Source: Tridacna crocea
Taxonomy: Eukaryota > Mollusca > Bivalvia > Cardiida > Cardiidae
DNA: 64,000 bases
Assembly: GCA_943736015.1 (NCBI GenBank)
Contig: OX031066.1
Coordinates: 9,552,245 to 9,616,244, forward strand
Direction of reading: 5' to 3'
A program made the translations under genes and the position numbers. Below, piece after piece: positions 32,263-42,580 of the stretch. Below the pieces are notes generated by a model that had not been told where the DNA came from, did no database searches, and worked only from the letters and a program-made list of their open reading frames with translations. Every line of letters starts with the position of its first letter. Positions within the stretch are counted from its first letter, which is position 1.

Positions 32263-32493
32263 TTAACCTTTTACCAGACAATCCCTGGTTTATAGGACCC
32301 AGAGGAAGAAGCCTTTTGAAAACATTGTGGGGAAAAAGGAGAAAATGCTGGTAACCAGCATTTTCTCCTTTTCCCACAATGTTTTCTACACTTCTAAGGC
32401 TAAGTTTCAATTCTTGAGTCACTTTTATGTTGTCGTCTGCAAATGCTTTCAATTTGGATAAGTCTAAAATTTTGTCGTTTGGTCAAGGGTTAA
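32263..32493 (+). mobile_element. Family A MITE, complete
   Basis: TTAACCTTTTACCAGACAAT to GGTCAAGGGTTAA (32490). The left arm has GGGGAAAAAGGAG, one extra base against CTCCTTTTCCC on the right. Confidence 0.92.
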
Positions 32494-32746
32494 AGCCGTC
32501 ATGCTATATAAAGCCCGCTCTTCAAACAACACATGCTTACAACAAAGAACAAATAGACTGGTTTTCGGCGAGTCTGTATAAAAGTATTTTCAAATGTTTA
32601 TATTATCTAAGGAAGGTGTTTCACGCGACATAACATAAGATTCTTTTATTTTTTCTATAAAAATTGTTCACAACTTTTGTCATGGACGTCCTATATTACT
32701 TGACAAGAAGTAAAACCAGGGGCTGAATAGGCGTCAGCATGACTTA

Positions 32747-32972
32747 TTAACCCTTTACCATACAATATCGACTTTTAACGACCCTGAGAAAGAAGCCATT
32801 TGAAAACATTGTAGGAAAAGGAGAAAATGCTGGTTACCAGCATTTTCTACTTTTCCCACAATGCTTTCTACCCTATGAAAAAAATGGTACATTTGAGACA
32901 CACTGAAATTGACGTCTGCAAATGCTTTCAGTTCGGACAGGGCTAAAATTTTGTCGTCTGGTAAAGGGTTAA
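32747..32972 (+). mobile_element. Family A MITE, complete
   Basis: TTAACCCTTTACCATACAAT to GGTAAAGGGTTAA (32969). Hairpin mismatches at GTAGGAAAAGG / CTACTTTTCCC. Confidence 0.92.
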
Positions 32973-33316
32973 AAGCTTACGCCATTGCCTTAATAAAAGA
33001 GTATCTACTTTGCTTGAAAATAATATAACTGAACTGTTATATTGACAGGAAAATGTTTTACCCCCCAAAAAATTTTTTTTCTCCATTTTTATTTTAATTT
33101 TACATACTTATTCGTCACAACGGAGAAGGTTCGATTTTCTGAAGAATAAAATACGAGATTTAATCATTTTTTTTTTTTTTGAAGTTAAGAAAAGAAAAAA
33201 AAAAAGACTTTTCGGAGAAAAAACATGTAGACGAAATTGAATTATACGCTAGCTTGGAAAATAAAAAGAAAACTGACGATAACAGTTTGCCTCCGCTAGG
33301 ATTAGAACCTACTACC

Positions 33317-33545
33317 TTAACCCTTTACTCCATAGATACTCATTTCTACACATTGCTTGTAGGAGCCTTTGGAAAACATTGTGGCAAAAGGTGAAATTGC
33401 TCATGACGAGCAATTTCACCTTTTGTCACAATGTTTTCTATGCTATCAAATGGTATAATATACACATAAGAAATGGTTTCATCCTTCCTGTAATTTAGTG
33501 TCCATTAGAGGCACCATAGAAATGCCTTATGGGGCAAAGGGTTAA
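33317..33545 (+). mobile_element. Family J MITE, complete
   Basis: TTAACCCTTTACTCCATAGA to GGGCAAAGGGTTAA with TTAA on both sides. Hairpin GTGGCAAAAGGTGAAATTGC / GCAATTTCACCTTTTGTCAC, centre CTCATGACGAG. The left flank AGGATTAGAACCTACTACC resembles a reversed tRNA T-arm, so J may sit inside an old SINE. Confidence 0.9.
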
Positions 33546-33647
33546 ACGTTCAAATAAGCCTCTGTATATCAATTAAACTATCCGGGCAACTGTTCATATT
33601 TCCAGCTCAAAATGACCCATACTATGTGAAAATGGGTTATAATGTAT

Positions 33648-33735
33648 TTGGATCGACACAAACAAGCCTGCGCTATCTAGGCAGGCTGATCTGAGTTGAA
33701 ACTGTTTGCCATTAGTAAATTTTCTGGGTGCTAAA
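33648..33735. repeat. Family D hairpin, diverged
   Basis: GGATCGACACAAACAAGCCT, GCGCTATCTAGGCAGGCTGA, TGAAACTGTTTGCCATTAGT; flank AAATTTTCTGGGTGCTAAAG. Confidence 0.7.
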
Positions 33736-33749
33736 GGACTGGAATAGTT

Positions 33750-34344
33750 AGTTTTCTTTTAAAAAGTTGCAGGAAAAGGAGAAATGCCGATAACCAGTGT
33801 TTTCTCCTTTCTCAAAAGTGTTGTCTACACTTTCACCATCTTCGCTTGCCAAGGTTACGATCACTTCGTGGATCTTCCCTTGTCTGATTGAGCCAGATTT
33901 CGATATTCCTGCAATGCGCCCTCTATTGGATGCTGGTTATTATCCCCCTTTACATCATATTTCTAAAAGCCAAAGAAATATCGTTTTACAAACCGCTTAC
34001 GAATACACATGAAGCGATAAGCAAACATCCACGTGGGTTTCCATGTTTACCTTCTATCAGAAAGGTAGCGACCTTCTTCTGTTTTTATCAAAGATGAAAT
34101 GCTACGAGCGATTTCATTCGTTGCAGTTAGAGCTGGCTGCATCCAATGAAAAGGCGTAGCGGGGGAATGTAAAAATCAAGCTCGATCCGCCAAGGGTAGA
34201 GTAGCGTAGTCAATCGTCAGCCTTGGCTTGCGAAGATGCACTTCCAGTGACAAATCTCATCGATTCAGATACATTAAATGTGTCACTTGCGACTACTTTC
34301 AAATCGAACAAGTATAAAATTTTGTTGCGTGGAACATAGTTGAA
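33750..34344 (+). mobile_element. Family A MITE split by an H insertion
   Basis: The left part carries a worn hairpin (GGAAAAGGAGAAATGCCGAT / TGTTTTCTCCTTTCTC). After the H element, A resumes at 34248 with GACAAATCTCATCG, GCGACTACTTTCAAATCGAA and ends TTGCGTGGAACATAGTTGAA. Confidence 0.75.
33837..34238 (-). mobile_element. Family H element, copy 2, nested in A
   Basis: CATCTTCGCTTGCCAAGGTT ... CCTTGGCTTGCGAAGATG, flanked by CACTTTCAC (33828) and CACTTCCAG (34239), a 9-bp duplication with two mismatches. The copy-1 frame reappears here on the plus strand (CALYWMLVIIPLYIIFLKAK). Confidence 0.85.
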
Positions 34345-34683
34345 AGAGCTTGCTGATCATTAAAGCTTCTTCATGCACGAGATAAGCAAACTCTCTAGAC
34401 ATTTGAAGTAAACACGTGCTATATCATCTTCACAAATAACCTGTCAAACCTGATTCATTGTTTTATATGTGATCGGACATTCAACTACTAACCGAAACAG
34501 CTCCTACATTCAAATACGAAATAAGTATTCAAAGAAATGGCTTTGCCTCGCCCAATTCCACTTGCACTTTTCACTATGTCCATTCGCTTATTTGATTTTG
34601 GGTCGGCGCTGTGGGAGAAGAAGTTGTGTAGGGCTTTTTTGTAAGTTGCATTGTAATTAGTTCAAGGCTTTTTCACGTAATAT

Positions 34684-34795
34684 CAGGGCCCGTATTCACC
34701 AACCATTCATAGGAATATTTTCAGTCTTATTCCCCAAAAATTTCCAAATTTGAAAGTAACACAACTTCTGATTGGCTAAACCATTTGGACAAATA
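34684..34795. mobile_element. Family I element, left half
   Basis: CAGGGCCCGTATTCACCAAC, CTTATTCCCCAAAAATTTCC, GTAACACAACTTCTGATTGG, CTAAACCATTTGG; it stops at the palindrome centre. Family E begins 17 bp later. Confidence 0.75.
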
Positions 34796-34811
34796 TGAAT
34801 TATCACCTTAT

Positions 34812-34878
34812 TGGACAATGTAGATCAAAGATCAGACTGCACGTTATGTGCAGTCTGATCTTGATCTACACTGTCCGC
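34812..34878. repeat. Family E palindrome, near perfect
   Basis: TGGACAATGTAGATCAAAGA and GATCTTGATCTACACTGTCC; loop ACGTTATGTGC. The trailing flank CAAAAGGTGGGTAAGCCGCA is shared with 45.4 and 56.5 kb. Confidence 0.88.
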
Positions 34879-36080
34879 AAAAGGTGGGTAAGCCGCACTT
34901 AGACGCTTAAATGTTAAATCATTATTAACCAATCTCTTATTCTATCAGTTCCAATGGTAACTATTTTTTATGCAGCGTAGTTATACGTATGTCTACAATG
35001 AATAATCAACCTTTTCCCGCGTTTAGACAGGTTGACGCCCATAGAGCAGACATCTCCCGAAAAACGATTCGTTACATAGGACAGATTAGATTGATAAGTG
35101 TTTTTTCTCTAGTTACAATGATGTTTCCGAAGATCTTTTTTATCCAAATTATATGTTTTCCTTAGAACGGTCCCTGATTTCGCGTCAATGAAGACACTCT
35201 TTGTAGTCTTGTCTTGCATTTGGTTGATATTTCGATAGAAGAAGTCGAAGCACTACAGAGTATTGGGTCCTCTTTAGACACATTACCAAGCAGCGACTGT
35301 TTTTCGAAAAACAATTTTAAATATCCCTAATTTTTGTTTACTTGCATTCGAAAACTGGAAACTACGTTTAAAAAAACAAAGATACAATTTCGAAAGTTAA
35401 CGGTGTGATCGATATACATTTAGAAACATCACTTATATCTACGATACCGGACGTGACGTCATCGAATCTGACTGGATACGATCCCGCATAATTACGCTCG
35501 TTATTTGTCAGCAGTGTAAGCTCAACTAAAAAATCGAGGGAATTAAAATCTCAGGGTACTTGAGGGTGCAGGTTTGATTCTTACAGCTGGTTAACTAAAA
35601 TTACTAACAGTTTTTCGAATGATGCTTAAAAGTCTAGGCCTTGTTTCCAAGGTGCTATATGCCAGGTATGTTAAGAGCCAGGAACCTCGGGTTAGTTTCG
35701 TCCAGTAAAATTTCACTATCCTACATTAATTGACTAACATTATTTCAACAATTTCGGCTTCTACAGGAAAATATATCCTTGCCAGGTACAGGCTGACAAC
35801 TGCACAGATATGGCCATTAGGAAAGGTTTTACTGTAATCAATGTAAACAATGGTCATGACCTGACTAATCTCCGAGATTTCCTCCTATATTTAGAATTAC
35901 CAGTTTCTTACACCTAACTTTCAAGAAAACTTTCTACCTCGCCATGACAAATGGGATAGCCTTTTCTTGCAGTGTAGATAAAGGTCACACTCTGAATACA
36001 GCATTAGTCGTACTTGAAAACTTATTATACTGCAAAGAAATTTCTCATGATCTAATTGTTTATTATGCCAGGAACACATT
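34879..36080. other. Long stretch without recognised repeats
   Basis: Unique-looking. CRE-type TGACGTCA at 35454. A minus-strand 90-residue frame (35921-36193) overlaps the inverted arm at 36081-36190. No convincing exon. Confidence 0.4.
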
Positions 36081-36190
36081 CCCTGACAAAAAGCACGTAA
36101 AGCCAGTTTCCCTTTTGAGTGCCCCTTAAACATCACTACACGTGCAACACAACATCCAGAATGGCGGCGTCGATCGATCACTAGACAGCA
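36081..36190 (-). repeat. Inverted duplication, left arm
   Basis: The reverse complement resembles 36586-36720: ATCGACGCCGCCATTCTGGA / ATCGACATCGCCATTTTGGA, GTTGTGTTG, AAAGGGAAACTG. The open frames of both arms align as DRRRHSGCCVARVV... and DRHRHFGSCVDGVV... followed by KGKL. Confidence 0.6.
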
Positions 36191-36371
36191 CATTTATGTA
36201 CCAAACTGCATGTTTTAGTGACGTCAGTTCCAAGTGACGTCGGTTTTCATTGAATTGGGGCACTCTGAAGGGAATTTCTTTTTCGTCAGCATACTCGATT
36301 CGTGAGATTATAATACAGGAAAAATTCGCTTAACGTGATTTGAAAGGGTAAAACTTTGCAGTTTGATAAAT

Positions 36372-36519
36372 TTGTTGTATGGTCACGTGGCAGGGGACTT
36401 GGAAACTTGTTCACGGCTGTTTCAAATCATGTCGCCACCTCGCCTTCGGCTCGGGGCGATATGATTCATCACAGCTGTGAACAAGTTTCCAGGTTTCCTG
36501 CCACCTGACAGTACAACTA
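36372..36519. mobile_element. Palindromic foldback MITE, 148 bp
   Basis: TTTGTTGTATGGTCACGTGG ... GGAAACTTGTTCACGGCTGT is mirrored by ACAGCTGTGAACAAGTTTCC ... AGTACAACTAA. The arms continue inwards (AAATCATGTCGCC / GGCGATATGATT) almost to a small centre, CTTCGGCTC. A partial second copy follows at 36525-36590 (TTCACGCCTGTGGTGATTCA; CGACATGATTCG). Confidence 0.8.
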
Positions 36520-36585
36520 ATATTGTTCACGCCTGTGGTGATTCATGTCGTCCCGAGGAGGATGCGAGGTAGCGACATGATTCGT

Positions 36586-36720
36586 ATCGATAGATGGCGT
36601 ATAATCTTGATGTGTATCTTGATCGACATCGCCATTTTGGAAGTTGTGTTGATGGTGTAGTCTTGAACACAGGGATCCCGAAAGGGAAACTGCTTTTTCG
36701 TTGGTTTTTCCCAGTGTACC
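36586..36720 (+). repeat. Inverted duplication, right arm
   Basis: Partner of 36081-36190. It lies in an 89-residue plus frame (36594-36863). Together the arms flank the palindromic element at 36372. Unknown function. Confidence 0.55.
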
Positions 36721-36960
36721 TGATGTATATATTCGGGGCATATTATCCAATCAGTTCGCGAAAAAAAAATCTTTGCATTGTTGTAAAAAATGTTGTCCGA
36801 TGTCAGATGTTACAGGGCCCGTATGAGTATCTGTATGAAAGAATTAAGCATATTTCTAAGTGACTCAAATTGTAAATATGCCTTATCTATAACCTTAAAA
36901 CGTACTTAATGTTTTCCATCAGATCGGCTCATTTGCACCTATTAGCAACAGCAAACTGCA

Positions 36961-37007
36961 AAGTTTAAGATCAGACTGCACGTGACTTGTGGTCTGACCT
37001 TAAATCT
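36961..37007. repeat. Family E palindrome, short and diverged
   Basis: TTTAAGATCAGACTGCACGT ... GTGGTCTGACCTTAAA; the GGACAGTGT base of the stem is missing. Confidence 0.7.
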
Positions 37008-37519
37008 TCAACCTCCAATGTTAGATCTATTGATTCTCAAAGATTCTTTTCAGAATTTCCTCAAAATTGCAAAACAAAATTAGGTAAAACTATTTCACGT
37101 CCTGGAAATGTCCTATTTCCATTCTAGCGCTCGAAAAAGTAATTATGAATTTAGTTGATTTTGACATCCGGGTAATTAACCATGATTATATAATTTACTT
37201 TCGGTGGTATTTATTTCATTCTAGCAACCCCTCGAGCCGAGGTCCATTATACGCTTCGATACCATATTAAATCAGGCACGGAACGGCGTAATTAATCAAG
37301 TGCTAATGTCTGAAACCCGGCACGTGTAAACCCCAATGTCTGTAAAATGTCCTTTCTTCCCTACTGTTACATGCAATACAACAATCCCTCATTTTGAAAA
37401 CTCGGCATCCATATGCATTTTTGTCCAGCTTAGATGACTTAGGTCTATTAATTCTTGCGATAAAATATGAATTTTGTTAGATTAAAAGTGCATTAACAGT
37501 ATCAACGTAGATAAAACAC
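37008..37519. other. No gene recognised
   Basis: Single-copy-looking AT-rich sequence. No motif noted. Confidence 0.4.
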
Positions 37520-37747
37520 TTAACTCTTTATTAAACGACACAGTTTTAGACTTGTCCAAATTCAAAGGATTTACAGACAAAAAATATAAAAGTGAATCAA
37601 AATTGAAACTTGACTTTAGAAGAGTAGAAAACATTGTTGGAAAAGGAGAAAATGCTGGTTACCAGCATTTTCTCCTTTTCCAACAATATTTTCAGACGGC
37701 TTCTTCCTCTAGGTCGTAAAAACCAGGCATTGTTTGATAACGGGTTT
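37520..37747 (-). mobile_element. Family A MITE, complete
   Basis: TTAACTCTTTATTAAACGAC at the left; the right end ATAACGGGTTTA has lost TTAA. The hairpin has CATTGTTGGAAAAGG / CCTTTTCCAACAATA: the GGG-to-TGG change is matched on the other arm. Confidence 0.9.
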
Positions 37748-38032
37748 AGAAGGATACACCAAAAGTTTAGAGTCGCTCAAACTGAAAGCGTTTCTAGGCT
37801 AGTTTTCTGCGACTCAATGATGGGAGACATCTTTGAAACAGCATTAGCCACTTGTCTTGAAATATTTTATAGGGGTGTTTTTCCCTGGGTCATTAAACAT
37901 AGAATTGTTCAATTAATTGTTAAAGCCACCGTTACACCAAACTAGATCTTAGAACGTCTTCCCTTGTCCTTACATGATCAGAAAAGGGGTTGCGGTCGGG
38001 GTAGAACGTGTACATGCAAGGCCGTCGGAAGC

Positions 38033-38620
38033 GGTCCGGCCGGTCCGGCCATGGCCGGACCAAATTTTCGGCCGAAAATGAAAAATAGCCAGACCAATTT
38101 TCGAAAAAAAAGAGCGTAATATAAACCTCAAAAAATGCGCCAGAATGCACCAGAGAGCGTGTTATTTTCAAAATTTTTCCAGGGGAGCATGCCCCCGGAC
38201 CCCCTAGCATGGATAAATGCGTAATATAAACCTCAAAAAATGCGCCAGAAATGCACCAGGGAGCGTCTTATTTCTTAAAAATTTCGGCCGAAATGAAAAA
38301 TAGCCAGACCTTTTTTCGACAAAAAAGAGCGTAATATAAACCTCAAAAAATGCGCCAGAATGCACCAGAGAGCGTGTTATTTTCAAAATTTTTCCGGGGG
38401 AGCATGCCCCCGGACTCCCCTAGCATGGCTAAATGCGTAATATAAACCTCAAAAAATGCGCCAGAATGCACCAGAGAGCGTCTTATTTCTTAAAAAATTT
38501 TCCGGGGAGCATCCCTCCCTCCGGAAAAAAACTTAGTATGGCTTATATGTATAATATAAACCTCAAAAAAAAATGCGCCAGAATGCACCAGAGAGCGTCT
38601 TATTTTTAACATTTTTTCGG
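38033..38620. repeat. Tandem array of 105-113-bp units
   Basis: AATATAAACCTCAAAAAATG then CGCCAGAATGCACCAGAGAG recurs at about 38118, 38221, 38331, 38438 and 38551. Units alternate between two endings: one with GGGGAGCATGCCCCCGGAC and CTAGCATGG, the other with TTTCGGCCGAAA and AATAGCCAGACC. The left edge is a palindromic GGTCCGGCCATGGCCGGACC. Not a gene; it resembles subterminal repeats of a DNA transposon. Confidence 0.85.
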
Positions 38621-38693
38621 GTATCATAACCTACGAATGATGGATGAAATTACATGTCATGTAATTTCATCCATCATTCGTAGGTTATGATAC
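38621..38693. repeat. Perfect 73-bp palindrome
   Basis: Arms of 36 bp (GTATCATAACCTACGAATGA onwards to ...TTACATG) around a single central T, with no mismatch. It sits directly at the end of the tandem array. Confidence 0.95.
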
Positions 38694-39000
38694 GTATATA
38701 CATTTTTAATTCCTACTTTTTGTAAAATGCAGTCCCAAATTGTTTACTTATTTCTCCTCCCCCGTCTATGGTACGTCCATTATTGCTATTTTCTCTCTAT
38801 TTCCGACATTGTTATGCTCCGACAGACTACCTTTTTTACTGTGAAAACAAATCTTTTAGCTTCTTTTTCTTTATCTTACTCCCTATAATGACTCCTTTTT
38901 TCCCCGAACCGCATAAGTTGTATTATTTCCCCATATTGTAATGTAAAAAACTTGGGTTCAATAAAGAGATAGGTTATGTTATATTGTGTTATGTTATGTT
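38694..39000 (+). other. Possible 3' end of a retroposon
   Basis: Pyrimidine-rich DNA ending in AACTTGGGTTCAATAAAGAG, then a TTATGTTATATTGTGTTATG tract. A polyadenylation-like AATAAA followed by a short (TTATG)n run recalls a LINE tail; no coding part is present. Confidence 0.3.
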
Positions 39001-39069
39001 CTGACTACTTTCTCACATACAATAGAGGTGAAAGGGCGAACGACCGTCAGAAAGAAAGTTTACCTCAAC
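39001..39069 (-). mobile_element. Family N SINE fragment
   Basis: CTGACTACTTTCTCACATAC, AGAGGTGAAAGGGCGAACGA, AAGAAAGTTTACCTCAACC matches the N body. Both ends are missing, and an A copy joins at 39069. Confidence 0.7.
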
Positions 39070-39216
39070 CAAGAAATTTGTTTTGTAAAGGATAGAAAAA
39101 ATTGCGGGAAAAGGAGAAAATGCTGGTTACCAGCATTTTCTCCTTTTCCTGCAATGTTTTCTAAAGGTTTCTTTCTCAGGGTCGTCAAAAGTAGGAATTG
39201 TGTGGCAATGGGTTAA
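39069..39216 (-). mobile_element. Family A MITE, left-truncated
   Basis: Begins inside the element (AAGAAATTTGTTTTGTAAAG), keeps the full hairpin (GCGGGAAAAGG / CCTTTTCCTGC), ends GGCAATGGGTTAA (39213). Confidence 0.85.
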
Positions 39217-39233
39217 ATGTTATTTTCACCGAC

Positions 39234-39260
39234 ACCCCCCCCCCCCCCACACACACACAC
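39234..39260. repeat. C-run and (CA)n
   Basis: ACCCCCCCCCCCCCCACACA then CACACACACC. Confidence 0.8.
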
Positions 39261-39509
39261 CGCATTGGACATTGCAGATTCAATATTTTACCCTACACTG
39301 TCCGAAAAAGCGCACTTAGTCATGTCTAGCTAAAAGATATGCCAAGCTGTCTAAAGGATTATAAAGCAGACAACAAAAAAAGCTCTAAAAGTGTATACAG
39401 AAATAATTAACTTTGTATCGCGGTATCAAATTTGTCTAGAAAAAGCAAACACAATCAAAACAATCAATATTTGGGCATGTAAAACGGTAGAGGCTGCAAG
39501 AGACATGGG

Positions 39510-39738
39510 TTAACCCTTTACCACACGACAAAATTTTGGGACAGACCGAACTGAAAGTGTTTGAGGTCAACAATTGAAAAGTAGGTCATATGATGATTTC
39601 TGTCTTTGATAGGATAGAGAATATTGTAGGAAAAGGAGAAAATGCTGGTTACCAGAATTGTCTCCTTTTCCCACAATGTTTCCCAAAGCCTTTCTTTCTA
39701 GAGTCGTGAAAACCCGGGATTGTTTGGTAAGGGGTAAA
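39510..39738 (-). mobile_element. Family A MITE, right TTAA mutated
   Basis: TTAACCCTTTACCACACGAC to GGTAAGGGGTAAA. The right arm reads CCAGAATTGTCTCC instead of CCAGCATTTTCTCC. Confidence 0.88.
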
Positions 39739-39844
39739 CTCTTTTACCACTAAATACATAATTTCCATTTTCGTACAGGACAAAAAAAAAATATTTCTTT
39801 AGTAAAATCAAGAAACAGTTCGGCACTAATAGTTAACATAGCAG

Positions 39845-39911
39845 TGGACAGTGCAGATCAGAGATCAGACTGCACGTTCTGTGCAGTCTGATCTTGATCT
39901 ACACTGTCCGC
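39845..39911. repeat. Family E palindrome, near perfect
   Basis: TGGACAGTGCAGATCAGAGA, loop ACGTTCTGTGC, GATCTTGATCTACACTGTCC. Confidence 0.88.
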
Positions 39912-40113
39912 AGAAGCTTTTAGTGTCGTCTGTAGTTTGGGAAGAGATTAAGAACATGAATGTGTTTGTAATAAAACTTAGATAACACTGTGAAACATCA
40001 ATAGTGGTAAAACGATGAGGGCTTCTCGATATACGAGGTTCTCTGTAAACACATATTTCTGGGGAGTCACATTAACAAGAAATTTACATTTTTTTTTGGG
40101 GGGGGGGCAGTAT

Positions 40114-40310
40114 TTAACCCTTTATCAACCCAAAAATCCCGAATTTTAATGTCTTCGAGGAGCAAAGTTTATAAAAAAAAAATATTGTAGGGAAAGAAAA
40201 AATATATGATTACATCAGCATTTCATCCTTTTCTTGTAGTGTTTTTTACTCTTTCATGTACATTTTTCATCATTCGGGAAATAATCTGATTTGTCTTTTA
40301 CAAAATTGTC
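40114..40310 (+). mobile_element. Family A MITE, decayed
   Basis: TTAACCCTTTATCAACCCAA at the left; a mutated hairpin GTAGGGAAAGAAAAAATATA / CATTTCATCCTTTTCTTGTA; right end not recognisable. Confidence 0.65.
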
Positions 40311-40672
40311 CCGCTCTGGCATTTCCTGTGATGTTTATACTAAGAAAAACCATCACATTAGTATATATTTGGATCCCCAATAGCCACATTTTTTACTATG
40401 GGACTTAATCAGGAGATAGAATGATCCTTTGTCATACGGAAAACTGAAGGAAAAGTTCCCTTTTCACAGAGTATGACTGAAATAGGCTTAATATATACAC
40501 GATGTTTTTTGTCATGTTTCTGTACTGTCTCCTCCGGACAATACTAACAGTCTTCAGGGGGAATGGCACACTAATGGCGGCTACGATAAATAAACGCAAA
40601 TTCAATCAATAAATCTGTTCCAACCACTGGCCGCTTTCACCCCCTTTACAAGTCTAGTGTATTGTTACTAAA
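40311..40672. other. No gene recognised
   Basis: Nothing identifiable. A (CCTCCGGA)-type short motif and ordinary AT-rich DNA. Confidence 0.35.
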
Positions 40673-40850
40673 TTAACTCTATAATAGACGAGAGAAAGGG
40701 TTCGTATACAACAAATGAAACTTCGTTGAAAGGATAGAAAACATTGTGGAAAAAGGAGAAAATGCTGGTAAACAGCATTTTCTCCTTTTTTCCACAATGC
40801 TTTCTGTAGCGTTCCTCTTCGTTAAACACTGGATTACGAGGTAACGAGAT
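40673..40850 (-). mobile_element. Family A MITE, shortened
   Basis: TTAACTCTATAATAGACGAG at the left. Hairpin GGAAAAAGGAGAAAATGCTG / CAGCATTTTCTCCTTTTTTC nearly perfect. The right side GTTCCTCTTCGTTAAACACT ... GAGGTAACGAGAT is diverged. Confidence 0.8.
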
Positions 40851-41205
40851 AAACAAAAGACACAGTATACAATCTGATGATAGTTTATCGACCATCTTGT
40901 TTTTATCGTTACATTTCCTATTTACACCTAACTTCTCATCAAATATCGTAGACATATTCATGAGATTTATATCAGACGTTGCTTATACGAACCCTTTACA
41001 TGTTTGAACATATGCTGTTAGTTCCTTTTATTGATATGCTAGATCCTAGGCCCCGGTCGCTGAGTCGTTAATGAACAGGGCTTTAAAATAAGGGATGGCT
41101 AGAGCGATCAAAAGTTCTTCCAAATTCTTTAAATATATTTCATTCGATACCAAATTCTGTCTGAAGATTAATGAGAGTCATAGCCAGAGAAATAATTTTT
41201 TTTTT

Positions 41206-41505
41206 TTTCGTAGATAAATATAATTTTCTTGTGTGGTCGTGAGATAGATCGTCGGCCTCGTAGCCATAAGGTCCTGAATTCGATACTCTGGAGCAGGTAT
41301 CAACTTTGGGATTTTTCATTGGCCTACACATTCGGTGCGAGTAGTGCTGTAGTTCCCCGGAAGCAGAATCGAAAGAGATTAGTATAAGTTGTTAGAACTT
41401 GTTTCTCAATCGATTTAAAAATAAGTATGTTTAAACTAAACTATAATTTTCTTTTTCATAGATGAATATAATTTTCTTTTTCGTAGATGTATATAATATT
41501 CAGTG
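41206..41505. repeat. 26-bp tandem repeat interrupted by a SINE
   Basis: TTTTTCGTAGATAAATATAA, TTTTTCATAGATGAATATAA and TTTTTCGTAGATGTATATAA are three successive units once the SINE at 41231-41441 is removed. Confidence 0.75.
41231..41441 (+). mobile_element. tRNA-derived SINE, family O, full length
   Basis: Head GTGTGGTCGTGAGATAGATC with a B-box-like GAATTCGATAC; 3' part GGAAGCAGAATCGAAAGAGA ... TTTAAACTAAAC. Perfect 12-bp target duplication TATAATTTTCTT at 41219 and 41442. Confidence 0.85.
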
Positions 41506-42580
41506 TTTATGTAGAAAAGTAGCTTGGGGAGAAATTTTAGCAAAAACTAACTGAAAAAAGAATGGAAAGGTGCACTTGCCGCCGCGCGACCTACATGAAA
41601 TAATGACGAAAACCCAGTCATCATAGGTTACGTTCTTATATTATACGTCTTAACAGAGAGAAAAAAGCTTTCAGATTGTTTTACTCGTGTTCAGCAGCAA
41701 ATGGTCAAACCATCATAATGTGAGAAAAAAGATGGGGTAATAATCGATTCAGAAGATGATTGGTCAACGTAGTCATGTGATCGAAGTTCCTAATATAGAC
41801 ACTTAAAATCGAAATGCAATTCTCTGTTGAAAAGCATCAGTTTCCCAGCCACTAACACCATTGCATACAGATTTTTAAAAAAAAAAGGCAAATTGCTAGA
41901 TATGAAAGCAAGGGCAAGCCATGAAGGAGCCATACTCTAGCGTAATGGATTGTAACACATCCCTCTGGTGCATTATACGAGAAAAGTCATCAAAGATGGA
42001 TCCATAAATTTTCTTAACTGAATCTTTCCGGTAGACCCGTGGATTGCGCTTGCTGATTTGGGTCGATGCGATCTAGCACATACTAAAGCCCTTTTCTCAG
42101 AGCTTGGCTCATATATATCTATACAATTACTGCACATTAAGAATCTACAACGCTCTCAAAGGGTCCATGAACGTCAATGAGGATGAAAGTTTTGAGTGAT
42201 CTTCTATGTCAGCTTTCCAGCAAAGCGAGGCTGCGTGCGTTTGATGAAAACAGCCACCACTTCATCAAAAATACTTGTACAACAAGAAACTAGGTCTATT
42301 GCTGTACGTTACAAGCCAACGCTTGTTTCATTTCCTCGGTGACTGTTCAAAATATTTTCCCTCGGTCAATTGGCTTTTCAAGTTAATAATAATTATTGGA
42401 AAAAACTAAAAACGATTGTTTTGACTCATTTACCATCTGTCAAGGTTACTAATTTAATAATTGATATCAAGCTTCGAGTGACTAAGAATAATCCAATGGC
42501 ACTAAAGCACGCTATCAACCATGATCGACAAGTTTAATATGCGGAATCCTGATTCCGCCACAATCTTATAGTTCTTACTC
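41506..42580. other. Long stretch without recognised features
   Basis: Looks single copy. GCGGAATCCTGATTCCGC at 42540 is a small palindrome. No open frame of note. Confidence 0.4.

Noticed and set aside
37932-38386. Two minus-strand frames sharing KITRSLVHSGAFFEVYITLF
   Set aside because: The shared peptide comes from the tandem array units, not from a gene family.
38694-39000. Confident LINE 3' end
   Set aside because: Only an AATAAA and a short TTATG run support it; no reverse transcriptase sequence is present, so it is kept as a low-confidence feature.
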